64,000 nucleotides of DNA from Hymenobacter guriensis (GCF_015773195.1 NZ_JADWYK010000014.1:62001-126000); one strand, 5' to 3'; positions 49,587 through 58,970 are shown, numbered from the stretch's first letter. Numbers and translations are program-made. The notes: a model not told the origin generated them from the sequence alone.

Positions 49587-52500
49587 CTAGCTGAACAGCT
49601 CCAGCAACTCCTGCGGCGTCAAAGACTTGAGCAGGGACGCATCGGTTTTGATTAGGTCGTGGGCCAGCTCCCGCTTGCCTTCCTGCAGCTTCATGATTTT
49701 CTCCTCAATGGTATCGGGGCAGATAAGGCGCACAGCCACCACCTTACGCGTCTGGCCGAGGCGGTGGGCGCGGTCAATAGCCTGGTTCTCGACGGCCGGG
49801 TTCCACCAAGGGTCTACAAGGTACACGTAGTCGGCGGCGGTGAGGTTGAGGCCGGTGCCCCCCGCTTTGAGGCTGATCAGAAACACCCGCACGCTTTCCT
49901 CCTCCTGAAATGCCCGCACCGCGGCTGCCCGGTGGCGCGTCTGGCCGGTGAGCTGCTGGTAGTCGATGCCGCGCCGCTCCAACTCCGGCCGGATCAGGTC
50001 GAGCATGCCCACAAACTGCGAGAAAATCAGGAGCTTGTGCTGGGGGGCTTTGGTTTCAATTTCTTCCAGCAGCACGGCCAGCTTGGCCGAGGCAGGGCCC
50101 AGATACTCCTCATCGGGCAGCAGCGCCGGGGCATTGCAGATCTGGCGCAGGCGGGTGAGGCCCTGCAGCACGTGCGCGCTATTTTTGCGGGGCGTATCGG
50201 GGTGCTGGCCCGCCAGCTTGGCCCGGAATTCCTGGCGACATGCCTCATAGATGCGGCGCTGCCCGGCACCCATTTCGCAGTAGAGCACCATTTCGGTTTT
50301 GGCCGGCAGCTCGGCCGCTACCTGGGCCTTGGTGCGGCGCAGCACAAACGGGCTGATTTTGCGCTGCAGCGCCCGCGCGTGCCGCCCATCCTTGAACTTG
50401 TCGATAGGGGCAGCGTACTGGTCCTGGAAATGTTGGCGGCTGCCCAGCAGCCCGGGGCAGGCAAAGGAAAGCTGCCCGTAGAGGTCGTAGGTGTTGTTTT
50501 CAACCGGCGTGCCCGTTAGTACCAGGCGGTTGCGGGCCTGCAGCAGGCAGGCGGCTCGGTAGCGCTGGGAGTCGGGGTTTTTGATGGCCTGCGCCTCATC
50601 CAGCACCACGTAGTTGAAGCGGTACTCGCGCAGCCAGCGAATGTCCGACACCACTGTGTTGTAGGTCGTCAGCACGATATCAAACCCCTCAAATTCCCGA
50701 GCAGCCTGGCGGCGGCCAGCGCCGTGCAGCACGTGCACCCGTAGGGAAGGCGCAAACTTCTGCCCCTCGGCCAGCCAGTTGAACACCAGTGAAGTTGGCA
50801 CCACCACCAGGCTGGCAGCTGGGTGGCCTTTTGCGCGCTGCGTCAGCAGAAACGCCAGCACCTGCAGGGTTTTGCCCAGGCCCATATCATCGGCCAGGCA
50901 GCCGCCGAAGTTGAAGGTGTCGAGGAGATTAAGCCAGTTGAGGCCCTGGCGCTGGTACTCACGCAGGGTAGCCTGCAGCTCCGCCGGCACGGGCACTAAC
51001 TCAATACCCGAGAAGTCAGTAACGGCGGCGCGGTAGCGGGCCAGCTGGGCTGCGGCGGAGGGCGCCAGGGCTTCGGGGGCGTACAGTTCGGCGAGGGTAA
51101 CGAAGTTGATGCTGGGCGTGCGAATCCGCTCTTCTTCCACGTGGCCGGCGGCAAACCAGGCGGCGAACTTCTCCAGCCATTCCTGGGGCAGAATGCCGCG
51201 CGTGCCATCATCGAGCTGCACGTAGCGGCGGCGGTTGCGCACGGCCTGCTGCAGGTGCCGCAGCGTAACCTGCTGCCGCCCAAAGTGTACGCCCACGGCC
51301 GTATCAAACCAGTTGGTTTCGCCGGTCACGCGCACCGTAATGCGGGCTTTGTGGGGATTTAGCGTGTTTTTCCTGAGCTGGTTGAATCCCAGGATGGTGA
51401 TGCCGGCCCGGCGCCAGTCGTCGAAGGCTTCCAGAAACCAATCTTCCCGCAAAAACTGTGTTTTGGGCACGTACAGCGCCTCCTGTTGCAGTTGCTCCCG
51501 GAACTCGGGGTACTGGCGCAGCAGCGCCGCCACAAACCGGTCCTCGGCCGTGGCATCCCGGGTGAGCACAAACGGCCGGCCCAGCTCATCCACCGCGTGC
51601 AGCTGCCGCCGCGAGAGGATGGACACTTCCTTGGGGCCGTAGCGCATCACGGGCAGCAGCTCCACGCCTGGGCCGGCATCAGAAAGATAAAGCAGCAGCT
51701 CGGGCGGGGTGTCGAAGCCGGCAGCAGCGCGCTCCTCGGGCGTGGCCGGGCGCAGGTGGCCGTAGCTGATGTGCAGTCGGTCTTCGAGGTTGGCCAGCAC
51801 GTCCCGCTGAAACTCCGCAAACTTGCTTTGATGAATCAGCAGGGTGTTGTTGCGCTTCCGGAAAAACTCTACCACCCGCCACACCGCCACATCGTCCAGC
51901 AGGTAAAGGGCCTCCGGCGTCGCCACAAAGTACTCGTAGCGGATGGTGAGAGTCTGCAGGTCGTACGGCTGGTCGTGGAGCAGGAGCTTGCCGCTGATTT
52001 CGTAGTAGTCGTTCTGCTGAGTCACCGTCAGCCGCAGATCCGTGCGGGCCGTGCGCAGCTGCACCGGGCTGAGGGACTGGGCCGTGAAGTTGTCGGAAAC
52101 GGACGGGGTGTGCGTGTAGAAAGCTACGTCGGCCGGATTCTGCACCACGGCCCGCAGGGCGTTGAGGGATGCTGCTGAGCGGGTGTCCTCAAAATTGCGC
52201 TGGAAGTGCGCTACGGCGGTGTAGAATTTGATTTCCTCGGCATCCTGCAGAAGCCAGATGCCTTCCAGCGGCTGAAGCAGAAGAACAGGGTTTTTGACTT
52301 TGCCCGCGGCTGTCAGGGCGGCCTCGGCCAGTTGCAGCGTGAGGTGGCCGTAGTACTTATGGCGCGTTAGTACCAACAGCTTGCGGCTGCCCGCCGGCGC
52401 AACGAGCGGCGTCGGCCTGGGCGGCAGCAGCTGCGCTATCAGCTCCTGGTTGGCAGCAGCCGTGACGGGGTAGAGGGCTGCCTGCCGGGGCGTTGCCGTC

Positions 52501-52949
52501 ACAGAAGCGGGGCGCGTGTACGTCAGCTCAAAATGCGCGTCTAGGTCGGCGACCTGCTCCAGGCCATAGTCGCGGGCAAGGGCGCGCAGGTAGTGGTGGC
52601 GGGCGGGCTGGTCGAAAAACAAGCGCAGTTCCTTGCGCTGCACTACGGCCAGGAGCACCAGTGCCTGATGCTCGCAGAGCACCGCTTTAGGCGTAATACA
52701 GGCGCAGGAAATAAGTAGGTTGCCATCCAGCTGCTGTACCGCCACCACCGGGAAAGACAGCGTACCGGCTGTGCTGATGAAGGTGCCGTGGTTTAGCTCC
52801 AGCGTTTCGGGCTGAATGGAAGCCAGCGTGCGGGCATCGGTGGGCGGCAGCTCGGCACAGTGCAGCCACACCACAGCGCTGGTCAGGTCCGTTACCGTCA
52901 GGCCGGGCAAAATGTACTTGTGTGGATGAGGCGCCGGCGAAACGGACAT
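49587..52949 (-). CDS. SNF2-type helicase with SWIM zinc finger
   Basis: This 1120-residue protein has an N-terminal SWIM zinc finger, CACITPKAVLCEH, with C82, C84, C92 and H94 (CxC-x7-CxH). A long linker follows, and then an SNF2 helicase with Walker A DDMGLGKTLQ, VVLDEAQAIKN and RAHRLGQTRKVVAVRL. SNF2 proteins remodel or strip protein-DNA complexes. The start at 52949 removes an antisense N-terminal extension overlapping sbcD. It lies 140 nt from sbcD, which is read in the same direction. Function is inferred only. Confidence 0.92.
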   Translation of the reverse strand: MSVSPAPHPHKYILPGLTVTDLTSAVVWLHCAELPPTDARTLASIQPETLELNHGTFISTAGTLSFPVVAVQQLDGNLLISCACITPKAVLCEHQALVLLAVVQRKELRLFFDQPARHHYLRALARDYGLEQVADLDAHFELTYTRPASVTATPRQAALYPVTAAANQELIAQLLPPRPTPLVAPAGSRKLLVLTRHKYYGHLTLQLAEAALTAAGKVKNPVLLLQPLEGIWLLQDAEEIKFYTAVAHFQRNFEDTRSAASLNALRAVVQNPADVAFYTHTPSVSDNFTAQSLSPVQLRTARTDLRLTVTQQNDYYEISGKLLLHDQPYDLQTLTIRYEYFVATPEALYLLDDVAVWRVVEFFRKRNNTLLIHQSKFAEFQRDVLANLEDRLHISYGHLRPATPEERAAAGFDTPPELLLYLSDAGPGVELLPVMRYGPKEVSILSRRQLHAVDELGRPFVLTRDATAEDRFVAALLRQYPEFREQLQQEALYVPKTQFLREDWFLEAFDDWRRAGITILGFNQLRKNTLNPHKARITVRVTGETNWFDTAVGVHFGRQQVTLRHLQQAVRNRRRYVQLDDGTRGILPQEWLEKFAAWFAAGHVEEERIRTPSINFVTLAELYAPEALAPSAAAQLARYRAAVTDFSGIELVPVPAELQATLREYQRQGLNWLNLLDTFNFGGCLADDMGLGKTLQVLAFLLTQRAKGHPAASLVVVPTSLVFNWLAEGQKFAPSLRVHVLHGAGRRQAAREFEGFDIVLTTYNTVVSDIRWLREYRFNYVVLDEAQAIKNPDSQRYRAACLLQARNRLVLTGTPVENNTYDLYGQLSFACPGLLGSRQHFQDQYAAPIDKFKDGRHARALQRKISPFVLRRTKAQVAAELPAKTEMVLYCEMGAGQRRIYEACRQEFRAKLAGQHPDTPRKNSAHVLQGLTRLRQICNAPALLPDEEYLGPASAKLAVLLEEIETKAPQHKLLIFSQFVGMLDLIRPELERRGIDYQQLTGQTRHRAAAVRAFQEEESVRVFLISLKAGGTGLNLTAADYVYLVDPWWNPAVENQAIDRAHRLGQTRKVVAVRLICPDTIEEKIMKLQEGKRELAHDLIKTDASLLKSLTPQELLELFS

Positions 52950-53088
52950 GTAAAAGGCTGTGGCAGGTTGCCGGATATGATTCAAACACAGACTGCGCCG
53001 GAAGTGCCTGTCAGTACTTCGCAAAGCAGCTTCCGGCTGTTCTGGCTTGGTGCCAGCGGCGCAGCAGGGAGAGCAGGACGCTGCGCCT

Positions 53089-54321
53089 CTACATCCGTTC
53101 CAGCAGCTCGTCGAAGGTTCGCAGCAGGTCGGCGCGGCTGGCTTCGGCCTCCGCTTCGAGGCGCTGCTCAAATACTTCCCGTTCCGTGAAGTCGTGGAGG
53201 CTGCGGGTGAGGGAGGCGTCGGCCTCTTCCTCGTCCTGGCCCAGGGCGCGGAGCTTTATCAGGCGAAAATGGCGGCGGGCCAGCACTTCCAGCTGCTTTC
53301 GGTCCAGCTCCTGAATTACCTTGAGCAGGGCGTCGGCCACTTCCAGCTGCGTCAGCTCCGAGTGAATCTGCACGTCGGCCCAGGCCGGCAGCAGGTAGCC
53401 GGTATTGTCGTAGGAAGTGAGGCCCAGGGTTACTTCATCCAGCGTGCCGTGGAAGCGCACCAGCCGCCGCGCCCCTGGCACCGGCAAACTCAGCAGCTGG
53501 GTGAGCTTGCCGCCCGCAAAGTCCAGCAGCAGCACTTCCTTCGGGTGGTCGATTTCCGAGAAAGACAGTGGGATAGGGGAGCCGGAATAGCGGATATGCT
53601 CCCGGCCGCCCACGCGCTGCGGGCGGTGCAGGTGGCCCAGGGCCACGTAGTCGAACACCGCCGGGAAATGGTCGGCCGTTACCTGCCCCAGGTTGCCCAC
53701 GTGAATCGTGCGCTCCGAATCCGACGGGGCGGCGCCGGCGGCGTAGAGGTGGCCCGTAGCCAGCACGGGCAGGCCCAGGTCCTTGAGTTGCCACACCTGC
53801 TCCACTTCCGCAAGGCGCAGGTAGTGGTCGGCAATGCCCTGCTTGATGCGGGATTCGCGCTCCTCGGCCGTTTCGCCGGGCACGGAAAGGCGCACATCCC
53901 GGTCGCGCAGGAAAGGCACAGCGCACACCACCAGCCCGGGCTGACCGGCATCATCATCCAGCACCAGCACCTGGTCCTCGAAGCACTCGGGCACGCAGCC
54001 CACCACGTGTACGCGCAGGTGGCGTAGTAGCCGGGCCGGGGCGTTGAGCGTGGCCGGCGAGTCGTGGTTGCCGCCTACCACCACAATGTCGCGGCAGGTA
54101 GTTTTCTGCATGTTCAGCAGGAAGCTGTAGTACAGCTCCAGGGCCTGGTTGGAGGGCGAGCCGGTGTCGAATACGTCGCCGGCCACCACCAGCACTTCTA
54201 CCTGCTGATCCTGTATGGTCTGCACCAGCCAGTCCAGAAAATGGCGGTGCTCCTCGGTTCGTTCGTGGCCCTGAATAAAGCGCTGGCCCAGGTGCCAGTC
54301 GGCGGTGTGTAGTACGCGCAT
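53089..54321 (-). CDS. sbcD: Exonuclease subunit SbcD (Mre11-like)
   Basis: This 410-residue nuclease has the Mre11-type phosphoesterase motifs in order: MRVLHTADWHLGQRF, VVAGDVFDTG, GGNHDSP and GHLHRPQ, with a C-terminal capping domain rich in charged helices. SbcD pairs with SbcC, an SMC-like ATPase, to cut hairpins and DNA ends. No sbcC lies directly downstream in this window, which is unusual because sbcDC is usually an operon; the gene here is followed by the SNF2 helicase. A TACCTTCG element 5 nt before the ATG suggests a leaderless transcript. Confidence 0.94.
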   Translation of the reverse strand: MRVLHTADWHLGQRFIQGHERTEEHRHFLDWLVQTIQDQQVEVLVVAGDVFDTGSPSNQALELYYSFLLNMQKTTCRDIVVVGGNHDSPATLNAPARLLRHLRVHVVGCVPECFEDQVLVLDDDAGQPGLVVCAVPFLRDRDVRLSVPGETAEERESRIKQGIADHYLRLAEVEQVWQLKDLGLPVLATGHLYAAGAAPSDSERTIHVGNLGQVTADHFPAVFDYVALGHLHRPQRVGGREHIRYSGSPIPLSFSEIDHPKEVLLLDFAGGKLTQLLSLPVPGARRLVRFHGTLDEVTLGLTSYDNTGYLLPAWADVQIHSELTQLEVADALLKVIQELDRKQLEVLARRHFRLIKLRALGQDEEEADASLTRSLHDFTEREVFEQRLEAEAEASRADLLRTFDELLERM

Positions 54322-54326
54322 AACCA

Positions 54327-54334
54327 CGAAGGTA
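54327..54334 (-). promoter_or_regulatory. Promoter-like TACCTTCG element for sbcD
   Basis: One mismatch from TAnnTTTG on the minus strand, 5 nt before the sbcD ATG. Confidence 0.5.
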
Positions 54335-54353
54335 CGGCCGCCGGCTTCAACAA

Positions 54354-54384
54354 GAAAGCCCCGGCCGGTAGCGCCAGGGCTTGC
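54354..54384. terminator. Hairpin after the 54436 lipoprotein gene
   Basis: The arms aagccccgg and a ccagggctt-like partner form a stem followed on the minus strand by a short T-rich stretch. Confidence 0.5.
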
Positions 54385-54435
54385 TGAGTAAAAGTAAAAT
54401 GTTCGCTCTACGGCTGCTCTGAAGTAAATCGGGAA

Positions 54436-54777
54436 TTACTTTTCCCAAACGGTGCGCTTGTACTCTGCCTGGCTGAAGTCTGCGCCGTTGATTTTCCTGT
54501 TGCCTGCCAAACCGCCTATGTAGCCCAGGGTAGTGCAGTCGTCATCCCGTACTTCCTCACTGGCATCATTCACACAATTTCCTAGGGAGAAAACATACAC
54601 CAGCTCATTCTGGAAAAGATACTCCTTCACACTGGCGCCCTCCTCACAGGGGTCATCTTTTGCAAAGTCCCTTATCTTGTCCTCAATACATTCAGGAGTG
54701 TTTTTGGCAATGTCGACTTTCTCGCAGGACGTAAGCAGGCCCACCGACAGCAGCAGAATAGTAAAGGCTTTCTTCAT
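54436..54777 (-). CDS. Small cysteine-rich lipoprotein, DUF6970-like
   Basis: This 113-residue lipoprotein has the lipobox VGLLTSC, with C18 the likely lipid anchor, and a short mature domain with CIEDKIRDFAKDD, LVYVFSLGNCVNDAS and DCTTLGYIGGLAGNRKINGA. The pattern, with paired cysteines, agrees with DUF6970 as I remember it, but this is a resemblance rather than a confirmed match. Function is unknown. It stands between sbcD and the MBL-rhodanese gene on the same strand, each with its own hairpin. Confidence 0.75.
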   Translation of the reverse strand: MKKAFTILLLSVGLLTSCEKVDIAKNTPECIEDKIRDFAKDDPCEEGASVKEYLFQNELVYVFSLGNCVNDASEEVRDDDCTTLGYIGGLAGNRKINGADFSQAEYKRTVWEK

Positions 54778-54807
54778 AGTTTGGATAGCTAAAACGTGTG
54801 AAAGAAG

Positions 54808-54837
54808 AATGCCCGGAACCGCAAGGCCCCGGGCATT
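54808..54837. terminator. Terminator hairpin after the MBL-rhodanese gene
   Basis: Inverted arms aatgcccgg and ccgggcatt form a compact stem in the 117-nt gap. They end the MBL-rhodanese transcript before the lipoprotein start. Confidence 0.6.
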
Positions 54838-54894
54838 TGCTCACCGAAGTAGAGCCGCACTATCCGAAGAAAGTTGCACGGCCAGGGGCGCCGC

Positions 54895-56277
54895 TTACGC
54901 GTGCGCCGAGGCCGGCTGAAACTCCGTAATGGCTTCACCCAAGTCGTACACGGGCACCCCGGCCGGCAGCGCAGCCTGCACAATGCTGCTGCCCGCCGCC
55001 GAGCGGTAGCCGCCGGCGCAGTGAATCAGCACGGGCTTGCTGGTGGGAATTTCCTGGGCCCGCTCGCGCAGCTCGGGCAGCGGAATCACCAGCGCGTTGT
55101 CGAACACGGGCTGCTGGGCCTCGGTGCGGTTGCGGATGTCCACGATGGTGAAGTCCTGGGGCTGCCGGCGTACGTGCTCCACATCGGTGGCAGGGGAGGT
55201 GGCGGGCAGCTCGCGGGGGGTGAGCAGGGCGCCTTTGATGTTGGTTTCGTAGCCAATCTTGGCAGTCTTGCGGATGACAGTATCCAGGGCAATCTGCGAG
55301 TCGGCAATGAGGTAAAATGGCTCCTGCGGTCCTACCACCGAGCCCAGCCAGGTTTCAAACTTGCCGCCATCCATGAGGTTGATGGCGCCGGGCACGTGGC
55401 CCGCCCGGAACTGCGCGGCCGGGCGCGTGTCAATTACCATCACGCCCGGGGCCAGGGCGGTGCCCGTCTGCAGGCGCGGCACGGCCCGCACGCTGTCCTC
55501 AAAAGGCAGGGCACCCTGCTTGTTCAGCACCACATCGTGCCCGAAATACTTGGGCATGAAAGGCTGGTCTTCCAGCAGGACTTTGATGAAATCTTCCTGC
55601 GACATAGGCTGCAGGGCGTAGTTGGTTTTCACCTCCCGGCCAATGGTGCTGTCGAGGTCAGTGCTGGTAGTCTTGCCGCAGAGCGAGCCGGGGCCATGGG
55701 CCGGGTACACCTTGGTGGTGGCGGGCAGGGTCATCAGCTTCTGGCGGGTGCTGTGGTAGAGCTGGGCGGCCAGCTCCTCGCGGCTGTGGCCGCCCACGTT
55801 GTCGTTTTCGCGCAGGTCGGGGCGGCCCACGTCGCCCACAAACAGGGTGTCGCCGGTAAACACGGCGCGGTGCTGGGCAAATTCATCTACTAGCAGGATG
55901 CTGATGGAGTCGGGGGAGTGGCCGGGGGTGTTGATGGCGTGTAGCTCCACTGAGCCCAGGCTGATGCGCTGGCCGTCATCGAACGTCTGGTGGGGGTAGC
56001 TGGCGTGCACCAGCTTGCTGACGAAGATGGTGGCGCCGGTTTCCTGGGCTATTTCCAGGTGGCTGCTCACAAAGTCGGCGTGGGGGTGGGTTTCGATAAC
56101 AGCCACGATCTTGGCGTCGTGCTCGTCGGCGAAATCGTAGTAGGGTTGTGGGTCGCGGGCCGGGTCGATAATGGCCACCTGGCGGCCGCTGCGGATGGCG
56201 TAGCTCGCGTGGGCCAGGCCTTTATCGTAGAACTGCTGAATCTGTACCGACGTGGTACTACTGGGCAGAGGACTCAT
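54895..56277 (-). CDS. MBL-fold persulfide dioxygenase-like protein with two rhodanese domains
   Basis: This 460-residue protein has an N-terminal metallo-beta-lactamase domain with ETHPHADFVSSH (H64, H66, D68), TPGHSPDS and TGDTLFVGDVGRPDL, similar to ETHE1-type sulfur dioxygenases. Two rhodanese domains follow, about residues 270-350 and 380-455. The second has an active-site cysteine in LIHCAGGYRSA, but the first has YLIADSQIA at that place and lacks it, so it is probably inactive. The whole suits sulfide or persulfide oxidation. A TATATTTG promoter is at 56337-56344; a start at 56331 is possible but 56277 fits the family better. Confidence 0.9.
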   Translation of the reverse strand: MSPLPSSTTSVQIQQFYDKGLAHASYAIRSGRQVAIIDPARDPQPYYDFADEHDAKIVAVIETHPHADFVSSHLEIAQETGATIFVSKLVHASYPHQTFDDGQRISLGSVELHAINTPGHSPDSISILLVDEFAQHRAVFTGDTLFVGDVGRPDLRENDNVGGHSREELAAQLYHSTRQKLMTLPATTKVYPAHGPGSLCGKTTSTDLDSTIGREVKTNYALQPMSQEDFIKVLLEDQPFMPKYFGHDVVLNKQGALPFEDSVRAVPRLQTGTALAPGVMVIDTRPAAQFRAGHVPGAINLMDGGKFETWLGSVVGPQEPFYLIADSQIALDTVIRKTAKIGYETNIKGALLTPRELPATSPATDVEHVRRQPQDFTIVDIRNRTEAQQPVFDNALVIPLPELRERAQEIPTSKPVLIHCAGGYRSAAGSSIVQAALPAGVPVYDLGEAITEFQPASAHA

Positions 56278-56336
56278 GGGGTGTGGATGAAGTGAATGCG
56301 CCGCGGCCGGCCCCTGGGGCGCCGGGTGCATATTCT

Positions 56337-56344
56337 CAAATATA
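56337..56344 (-). promoter_or_regulatory. -7 element TATATTTG for the MBL-rhodanese gene
   Basis: Exact TAnnTTTG match on the minus strand, in an AT-rich stretch with two further A/T blocks upstream (56380-56440). Confidence 0.7.
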
Positions 56345-56461
56345 AACAAGAAGGCCTGCGCCTGTACTGCCGGAAGGAAGCTGATTGAAATAAATTTAGA
56401 GTAACTAGATGTAAAACAATGTGTTAATTTTTTTAAATCTACCGCCGTCAGCTCTGGCATA

Positions 56462-56493
56462 AAAAAGAGCCCCGACAATTAAGCCGGGGCTCC
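56462..56493. terminator. Terminator hairpin after the 56518 gene
   Basis: The stem gagccccg / cggggctc with a 10-nt loop, followed on the minus strand by a T-run, ends the 56518 gene. Confidence 0.8.
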
Positions 56494-56517
56494 GCGGAAA
56501 GCACGCTGCCAAAAGCC

Positions 56518-56973
56518 CTACGACTGCGCTTTGACTTTTACTTTACCGTCCTTGCTTTTTTCCTTGCGCTTCTGTTGCTGCTCCTCGCGCAGTTGGGCGT
56601 ACCGGGTGCGCTGCCCGGCCGTGAGCACGCCCGCCAGCTGCGCATCGTATTTGTCCTTGGCGGCCTTCAGTTCCGGCAGGGCGGCCCGGCGGTCGGTGCT
56701 GGCGGCGTATTTGGTGCGGATGGCCTCATTTTCCTGCGCCTGGGCCAAGATGATGGCCTGTACTTTCGGCGCCTGCTCGGCCGTGAGGATAAGCTCCCGG
56801 GTGAGGCGCTCCGTCATACGCTGGGCGCGCTGCTCGGGCGAGAGGTGAGCGCGGCCCGGCTCGCGGCGGCCCGGGTAGCCGGCCGATGGAGTAGTGGTTT
56901 CGGTGGTCGTCTGGGCTGAGGCGGTGGCGCTGGCCAGGGCCGCGGCGGCCAGCAATACAAGCATCTTTTTCAT
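56518..56973 (-). CDS. Secreted helical Spy/CpxP-like protein
   Basis: This 151-residue protein has a signal peptide (MKKMLVLLAAAALASATASA). Its mature domain is helical with LSPEQRAQRMTERLTRELIL, then LTAEQAPKVQAII, resembling the LTxxQ motifs of Spy/CpxP envelope chaperones. The tail is strongly basic (EEQQQKRKEKSKDGKVKVKA). The length and motifs fit a secreted helical chaperone-like role, not proven. It is divergent from the amino-acid permease across 221 nt. Confidence 0.82.
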   Translation of the reverse strand: MKKMLVLLAAAALASATASAQTTTETTTPSAGYPGRREPGRAHLSPEQRAQRMTERLTRELILTAEQAPKVQAIILAQAQENEAIRTKYAASTDRRAALPELKAAKDKYDAQLAGVLTAGQRTRYAQLREEQQQKRKEKSKDGKVKVKAQS

Positions 56974-57100
56974 AAGAGTGGAGTCTGTGGTGGAGTTTAC
57001 CGGCTGGTTGGAAGGCTGGCGGCCGGGTTGGTTTAAGGGCTGGTGCCGGAAAAACCAGCTACCAGGTACGCAGCCGGGCCTAGCAGTCAGCGGAAACGGC

Positions 57101-57108
57101 TATATTCG
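57101..57108 (+). promoter_or_regulatory. Promoter-like TATATTCG element
   Basis: One mismatch from TAnnTTTG; about 86 nt before the permease ATG. A small inverted repeat aaacggct / agccgttt spans it. Confidence 0.45.
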
Positions 57109-57194
57109 GGCCACCTAGCCGTTTGCAGACGGCTTTTTCTGCCATTTTCATAATCCCACACTCACCTTTCTCTCTTTCTTTTCTCTCCTTTTCT

Positions 57195-58778
57195 ATGGCA
57201 AATATTTTCGCCAAAAAGCCCCTGGCCATCCTGCTAGGCGAAGCCAACTCCTCCGGGGAAGGCACGCTGAAACGGACGCTGGGGGCAGCCAACCTGGTAG
57301 CCCTCGGCGTAGGCGCCATCATCGGGGCCGGCTTGTTTGTACGCACCGCCGCCGCTGCCGCGCAGGCATCCGGCCCGGGCGTAACGCTGGCCTTCATTGT
57401 AGCCGCTATTGGCTGCGCCTTTGCCGGCCTCTGCTACGCCGAGTTTGCCGCCATGATTCCCATTGCCGGCTCGGCCTACACCTACGCCTATACCACTATG
57501 GGCGAGTTTGTCGCCTGGGTTATCGGTTGGGCCCTGATTATGGAATATGCCCTGGGCGCGGCCACGGTGGCCATTGCCTGGAGCGAGTACCTAAACAAGC
57601 TCTTACAGGTCTTTGGCACCAGTATACCGTACGCCTGGAGCCATTCTCCGCTGGAGAGTGCCGCCGTCAATGGGGTAATGGAGCATGGCATCATCAATCT
57701 GCCTGCTCTATTTATCGTGGTGGTACTGAGCTTGCTGCTGATCAAAGGCACGCAGGAATCGGCCACGTTCAACTCCGTTATCGTGGTGGTGAAGGTAGCC
57801 ATTGTGCTGATCTTCATTGCCGTTGGCTGGCAGTTCATCAATCCCGCCAACCACACGCCTTACCTCATTCCCGAAAACGCCGAGCCCGTGAAAAATGCGG
57901 CTGGCGAGATAGTGCGTTCCTACGAAGCCTGGAACAAACATGGCTGGGGTGGTATCCTGGGCGGAGCGGCCATTGTGTTCTTTGCCTTCATTGGCTTCGA
58001 CGCCGTATCCACGGCGGCGCAGGAAGCCAAGAACCCGAAGCGGGATATGCCCATCGGTATTCTCGGTTCCCTGGCGGTGTGCACTGTGCTTTACATCCTG
58101 TTTGGGCACGTCCTGACGGGCGTAGCCAGCTGGCGCGAATTTGCCGACCCTGCCAAGGGCGGCGAGGCTTCGGTCGCCTATGCTATCAAGGAGCATATGC
58201 CCGGTTTCGAGTGGCTGAGCACGGCCGTGACGGTGGCTATCCTGGCGGGCTTCTCGTCGGTTATTCTGGTGATGCTGATGGGCCAGAGCCGCGTGTTCTT
58301 CTCCATGGCCAACGACGGACTTATGCCCAAGGCTTTTTCGGAGCTGCACCCCAAGTTCCATACCCCCTATAAGTCAAACCTGGCGCTGCTGGTGTTTGTG
58401 GGCGCCTTCGCGGCCTTCATTCCCGGTTCCCTGGCGGGTGATTTGACTTCCTTCGGTACGCTGCTGGCCTTCGTGCTGGTAAGCATTGGCGTGTGGCTCA
58501 TGCGCCGCTCCGATCCTAACCAGCCGCGGCCGTTCCGTTCCCCGCTCTCCACGGCCAACTTCCCGCTGGTGCCGTTTCTGGGAGCCGGTATCTGCCTGCT
58601 CATGATTATGGCCCTCGATTACGACACGCTTAAGCTCGCCTTTATCTGGATGCTGCTGGGCTTCGTGGTGTACTTCCTGTACGGCCGCAAAAACTCCAAG
58701 CTGCAACAGGGTATTGTGGTAGTGCCCACCGAAATGGAGGAGCAAGCTTTTATCGAGCCCGACGTGAATAACAAATAA
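57195..58778 (+). CDS. APC family amino-acid permease
   Basis: This 527-residue transporter has about 12 membrane helices and the APC superfamily motif in LGAANLVALGVGAIIGAGLF near the N-terminus. GYAG-like and EFAAMIPIAGSAYTYAYTTM segments follow, and IGFDAVSTAAQEAKNPKRDM matches cationic or general amino-acid permeases. It should move an amino acid with protons across the inner membrane. Start ATG 57195 is the first after the pyrimidine-rich leader. A bidirectional terminator follows. Substrate specificity cannot be read. Confidence 0.92.
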   Translation: MANIFAKKPLAILLGEANSSGEGTLKRTLGAANLVALGVGAIIGAGLFVRTAAAAAQASGPGVTLAFIVAAIGCAFAGLCYAEFAAMIPIAGSAYTYAYTTMGEFVAWVIGWALIMEYALGAATVAIAWSEYLNKLLQVFGTSIPYAWSHSPLESAAVNGVMEHGIINLPALFIVVVLSLLLIKGTQESATFNSVIVVVKVAIVLIFIAVGWQFINPANHTPYLIPENAEPVKNAAGEIVRSYEAWNKHGWGGILGGAAIVFFAFIGFDAVSTAAQEAKNPKRDMPIGILGSLAVCTVLYILFGHVLTGVASWREFADPAKGGEASVAYAIKEHMPGFEWLSTAVTVAILAGFSSVILVMLMGQSRVFFSMANDGLMPKAFSELHPKFHTPYKSNLALLVFVGAFAAFIPGSLAGDLTSFGTLLAFVLVSIGVWLMRRSDPNQPRPFRSPLSTANFPLVPFLGAGICLLMIMALDYDTLKLAFIWMLLGFVVYFLYGRKNSKLQQGIVVVPTEMEEQAFIEPDVNNK

Positions 58779-58798
58779 GCGTCTGAGTTCTGACCTTG

Positions 58799-58836
58799 AA
58801 AACGCCCCGGCCGAGCAATTGGCCGGGGCGTTTTTG
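58799..58836. terminator. Terminator after the permease
   Basis: The inverted arms aaaacgccccggcc / ggccggggcgttttt form a strong stem with T-tract. Confidence 0.85.
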
Positions 58837-58941
58837 TGCGCTGGGTGTGGCCACAGCACGGTAGCGGCAGCCTGCCGGCCGGCAGCGTATTTTCTGTCGG
58901 TGGAATCTGGACAAGCAGTGGGCAGGAAACAGGGGGAATAG

Positions 58942-58949
58942 TATCTTGA
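58942..58949 (+). promoter_or_regulatory. Promoter-like TATCTTGA element
   Basis: One mismatch from TAnnTTGC; 21 nt before the TTG start of the histidine kinase. Confidence 0.45.
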
Positions 58950-58970
58950 CCGGAATTTCCCTTATCCCCG

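Noticed and set aside
52950..53171. N-terminal extension of the SNF2 helicase frame
   Set aside because: It overlaps the 3' end of sbcD and lacks helicase-family similarity. ATG 52949 gives a coherent start.
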